From NCBI RefSeq assembly GCF_001028665.1, contig NZ_CP011503.1, positions 3,038,001 through 3,102,000 of the forward strand: a stretch of 64,000 bases of DNA, in the 5' to 3' direction. Source of the DNA: Burkholderia pyrrocinia (GTDB lineage Bacteria; Pseudomonadota; Gammaproteobacteria; Burkholderiales; Burkholderiaceae). Below are positions 62,555-64,000 of this stretch, in pieces. The number at the start of each line of letters is the position of its first letter. Within the stretch, counting starts at the first letter, position 1. The translations under genes were made by a program, and so were the position numbers. The notes beneath the pieces were generated by a model. That model was not told the origin of the DNA. It searched no databases and worked only from the letters and a program-made list of their open reading frames with translations.

Positions 62555-63300
62555 GCACCGCCGCCGAGCGCCGCGCGTATCGCGGGATCGTCGGCCAGCG
62601 CCGCGACGCGGCCGATCACGACGATCGCCGGCGAACCGATGCCGGTCGCGCCGACGCGTTCGACGACGGTGTCGAGCGTCGCGAGCACGTGCCGCTGTTC
62701 GGGGCGCGTCGCGTTCTCGATCGCCGCGCACGGCGTATCGCCGGGCAGGCCGCCGTTACGCAGCGCCGCCGCGATCGCATCGAGCCGGCGGATGCCCATG
62801 TAGATCACGATCGTCATGCGCGTGGCCGCCAGCGCGCGCCAGTCGGGTTCGTCGGCGCCCGCGCCGTGGCCCGTGACGAAGATCACGCCCTGCGCGTCGC
62901 CGCGCTGCGTCACCGGAATGCCGAGCGCGGCCGGTGCGGCGATGCCCGCGGTGATGCCGTTCACGACCTCGACCGGAAAACCGGCCGCGCCGAGCGCGGC
63001 CAGTTCCTCGCCGCCGCGGCCGAACACGAACGGATCGCCGCCCTTGAGCCTCGCGACGCTGCGGCCGGCGCGCAGGTGCGCGAGCATCGCGGCGACGATC
63101 GCTTCCTGCGGCGTCGACGCATGACCGCCGCGCTTGCCGACATGCTCGATGTGCGCGTCGGCGCGCGCATGTCGCAGCACGTCGGGGTTCACGAGATCGT
63201 CGACGAGCAGCACGTCCGCCGCGCCGATCGCGCGCACGGCCCGGAGCGTCAACAGGTCGGCGGCGCCGGGACCGGCGCCGATGAGCCACGCGCGGCTCAT
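62551..63300 (-). CDS. cobA: Uroporphyrinogen-III C-methyltransferase
   Basis: 249 residues starting MSRAWLIGAGPGAADLLTLRAVRAIGAADVLLVDDLVNPDVL, the SUMT N-terminal motif. VARLKGGDPFVFGRGGEE, VVNGITAGIAAPAALGIPVTQRG and TMIVIYMG-like IVIYMGIRRLD are further marks, with SAM as cofactor. It opens the corrin/sirohaem branch by methylating uroporphyrinogen III at C2 and C7. It is the first gene after a cobalamin riboswitch about 185 bases upstream. Earlier in-frame codons up to 63435 lie in the leader and were not used. Confidence 0.94.
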   Translation of the reverse strand: MSRAWLIGAGPGAADLLTLRAVRAIGAADVLLVDDLVNPDVLRHARADAHIEHVGKRGGHASTPQEAIVAAMLAHLRAGRSVARLKGGDPFVFGRGGEELAALGAAGFPVEVVNGITAGIAAPAALGIPVTQRGDAQGVIFVTGHGAGADEPDWRALAATRMTIVIYMGIRRLDAIAAALRNGGLPGDTPCAAIENATRPEQRHVLATLDTVVERVGATGIGSPAIVVIGRVAALADDPAIRAALGGGA

Positions 63301-63484
63301 CGCGCGCGGCACGGCGCGCACCGTGTCGAGACAGTGGAAAGGGGAAGGCGGGCGGCACATCGGCGGCCGGCGGACAGGCAACGCATAACGGATCGGGCGA
63401 AGCCCGCGCGAACGCGGGCGGAATGCGCACCCCATCCGTCCCCCGCGGACCGGGCGTTCGGCGAGCGTCGGGCTCGCCCCTTGC

Positions 63485-63693
63485 GTCGGCCGGTATCCGG
63501 GCTGGCCGCTTGCCAGGCCGCAGCCTTCCCGCCCGGCTGAAGGGCAGTGGCATCGTGGGCGGCATGGGCGCGTGCGCGGGGAAGCGCGTCGCGCGGGCGG
63601 CGTACCGTTGCGGGGACAGCACAGGCCGGGCGGTGGTCCGCCTCCTGTTTCCCGTTTAACTGCATGCGCGGAATGCGCATGCGAGCACCGAAC
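63485..63693 (-). promoter_or_regulatory. Cobalamin riboswitch before cobA
   Basis: Read on the minus strand, the leader contains the conserved elements in order: TTCGGTGCTCGC, GTTAAACGGGAAACAGG, GTGCTGTCCCCGCAACGGTA, ATGCCACTG, GGGCGGGAAGGCTGCGGCC, and the B12 box AGCCCGGATACCGGCC near 63488-63503. A 7-bp hairpin GGCGAGC/GCTCGCC (63460-63478) just downstream may be part of the expression platform. Bound adenosylcobalamin would lower cobA-cobE-cobO-cobB expression. Confidence 0.93.
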
Positions 63694-63809
63694 GCGGCGC
63701 TACGATAGCACAGCGATCCGCCCGCGCGAACCCGCTTCGCCGATGCCGGAAGCGGCCTCCGGCGTGGCGCGGCGGCCATGCAAGACGCCGTTCGGCCGCC
63801 CGAGCCGCC

Positions 63810-63838
63810 TTGACGCTCCCGCCCGCTCCACCTACACT
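63810..63838 (+). promoter_or_regulatory. Promoter of the rightward riboswitch transcript
   Basis: TTGACG (63810-63815) and TACACT (63833-63838) are spaced by 17 bases, directly before the second cobalamin leader. On the minus strand, weaker TTCGCG and TATCGT boxes with 17-base spacing near 63705-63735 could serve the cobA leader. Confidence 0.55.
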
Positions 63839-63847
63839 CGCACGCGT

Positions 63848-64000
63848 TTTGGTGCTCGCGCGTGCCCTCCGGCGCGCGCAGTTAAACGGGAAACAGGGAG
63901 CCTGCCTGCGTCGCAGTCGAGCCAACCTGTGCTGCCCCCGCAACGGTAAGCGAACGCATCGTGCCCGCCGCGATGCAGCGCCGCTTCGCCGCATGCCGCG
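63848..64000 (+). promoter_or_regulatory. Second cobalamin riboswitch, rightward, cut by window edge
   Basis: TTTTGGTGCTCGCG begins the leader; GTTAAACGGGAAACAGGGAGCC and GTGCTGCCCCCGCAACGGTA, the hallmark core of cobalamin riboswitches, follow. The B12 box should lie beyond 64000. It must control a gene outside the window, probably another cobalamin synthesis or transport gene. Confidence 0.92.

Overview
The window is GC-rich DNA from a Burkholderia, most likely of the Burkholderia cepacia complex. The main reason is a complete ornibactin siderophore locus in its usual order (orbS-orbH-orbG-orbC-orbD-orbF-orbB / orbE / orbI-orbJ-orbK-pvdA-orbA-pvdF-orbL), preceded by an Amr-type RND efflux operon and a chaperone-usher fimbrial operon, and followed by cobalamin genes. 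No rRNA, tRNA, CRISPR array or prophage was seen.

Layout. 1-5382: the end of a chaperone-usher locus (usher C-terminus, chaperone, fimbrial tip protein) with a 1000-residue filamentous-haemagglutinin-like adhesin carrying about 15 GLUG-type repeats inserted in it. 5589-7948: polar amino-acid ABC transporter (binding protein and two permeases, no ATPase here). 8114-9388: M23/LytM peptidase on the minus strand. 9476-9604: a possible small RNA or attenuated leader. 9718-16339: TetR repressor divergent from an RND pump (adaptor, pump, outer-membrane lipoprotein) with a 20-bp palindromic operator over the promoter. 17198-22069: a second, complete fimbrial operon (subunit, usher, chaperone, tip protein).

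22393-52745: ornibactin. A Fur-box promoter drives orbS, which encodes an ECF sigma factor. Three promoters with the same TAAA-N17-CGTC architecture lie before orbH, orbE and orbI. The NRPS modules read from their own specificity residues as modified Orn - Asp (epimerised) - Ser - modified Orn, matching ornibactin. OrbJ ends in an unusual C-T didomain without thioesterase, which fits release onto putrescine. PvdA hydroxylates ornithine, PvdF formylates, OrbK/OrbL are acyltransferases, OrbG is the probable Asp beta-hydroxylase, OrbE exports, OrbA imports, and OrbB/C/D/F handle periplasmic uptake and iron release.

52746-60141 is an accessory stretch: a VapBC module with an operator filling its promoter spacer, an AbiE-like pair with a cluster of inverted repeats, an M20 amidohydrolase, an insertion sequence bracketed by 44-bp perfect direct repeats, a small BamE/OmlA-like lipoprotein and a ParDE module. 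60233-64000 holds cobalamin genes (cobB, cobO, cobE, cobA on the minus strand) headed by a cobalamin riboswitch. A second cobalamin riboswitch faces the other way and runs off the right edge.
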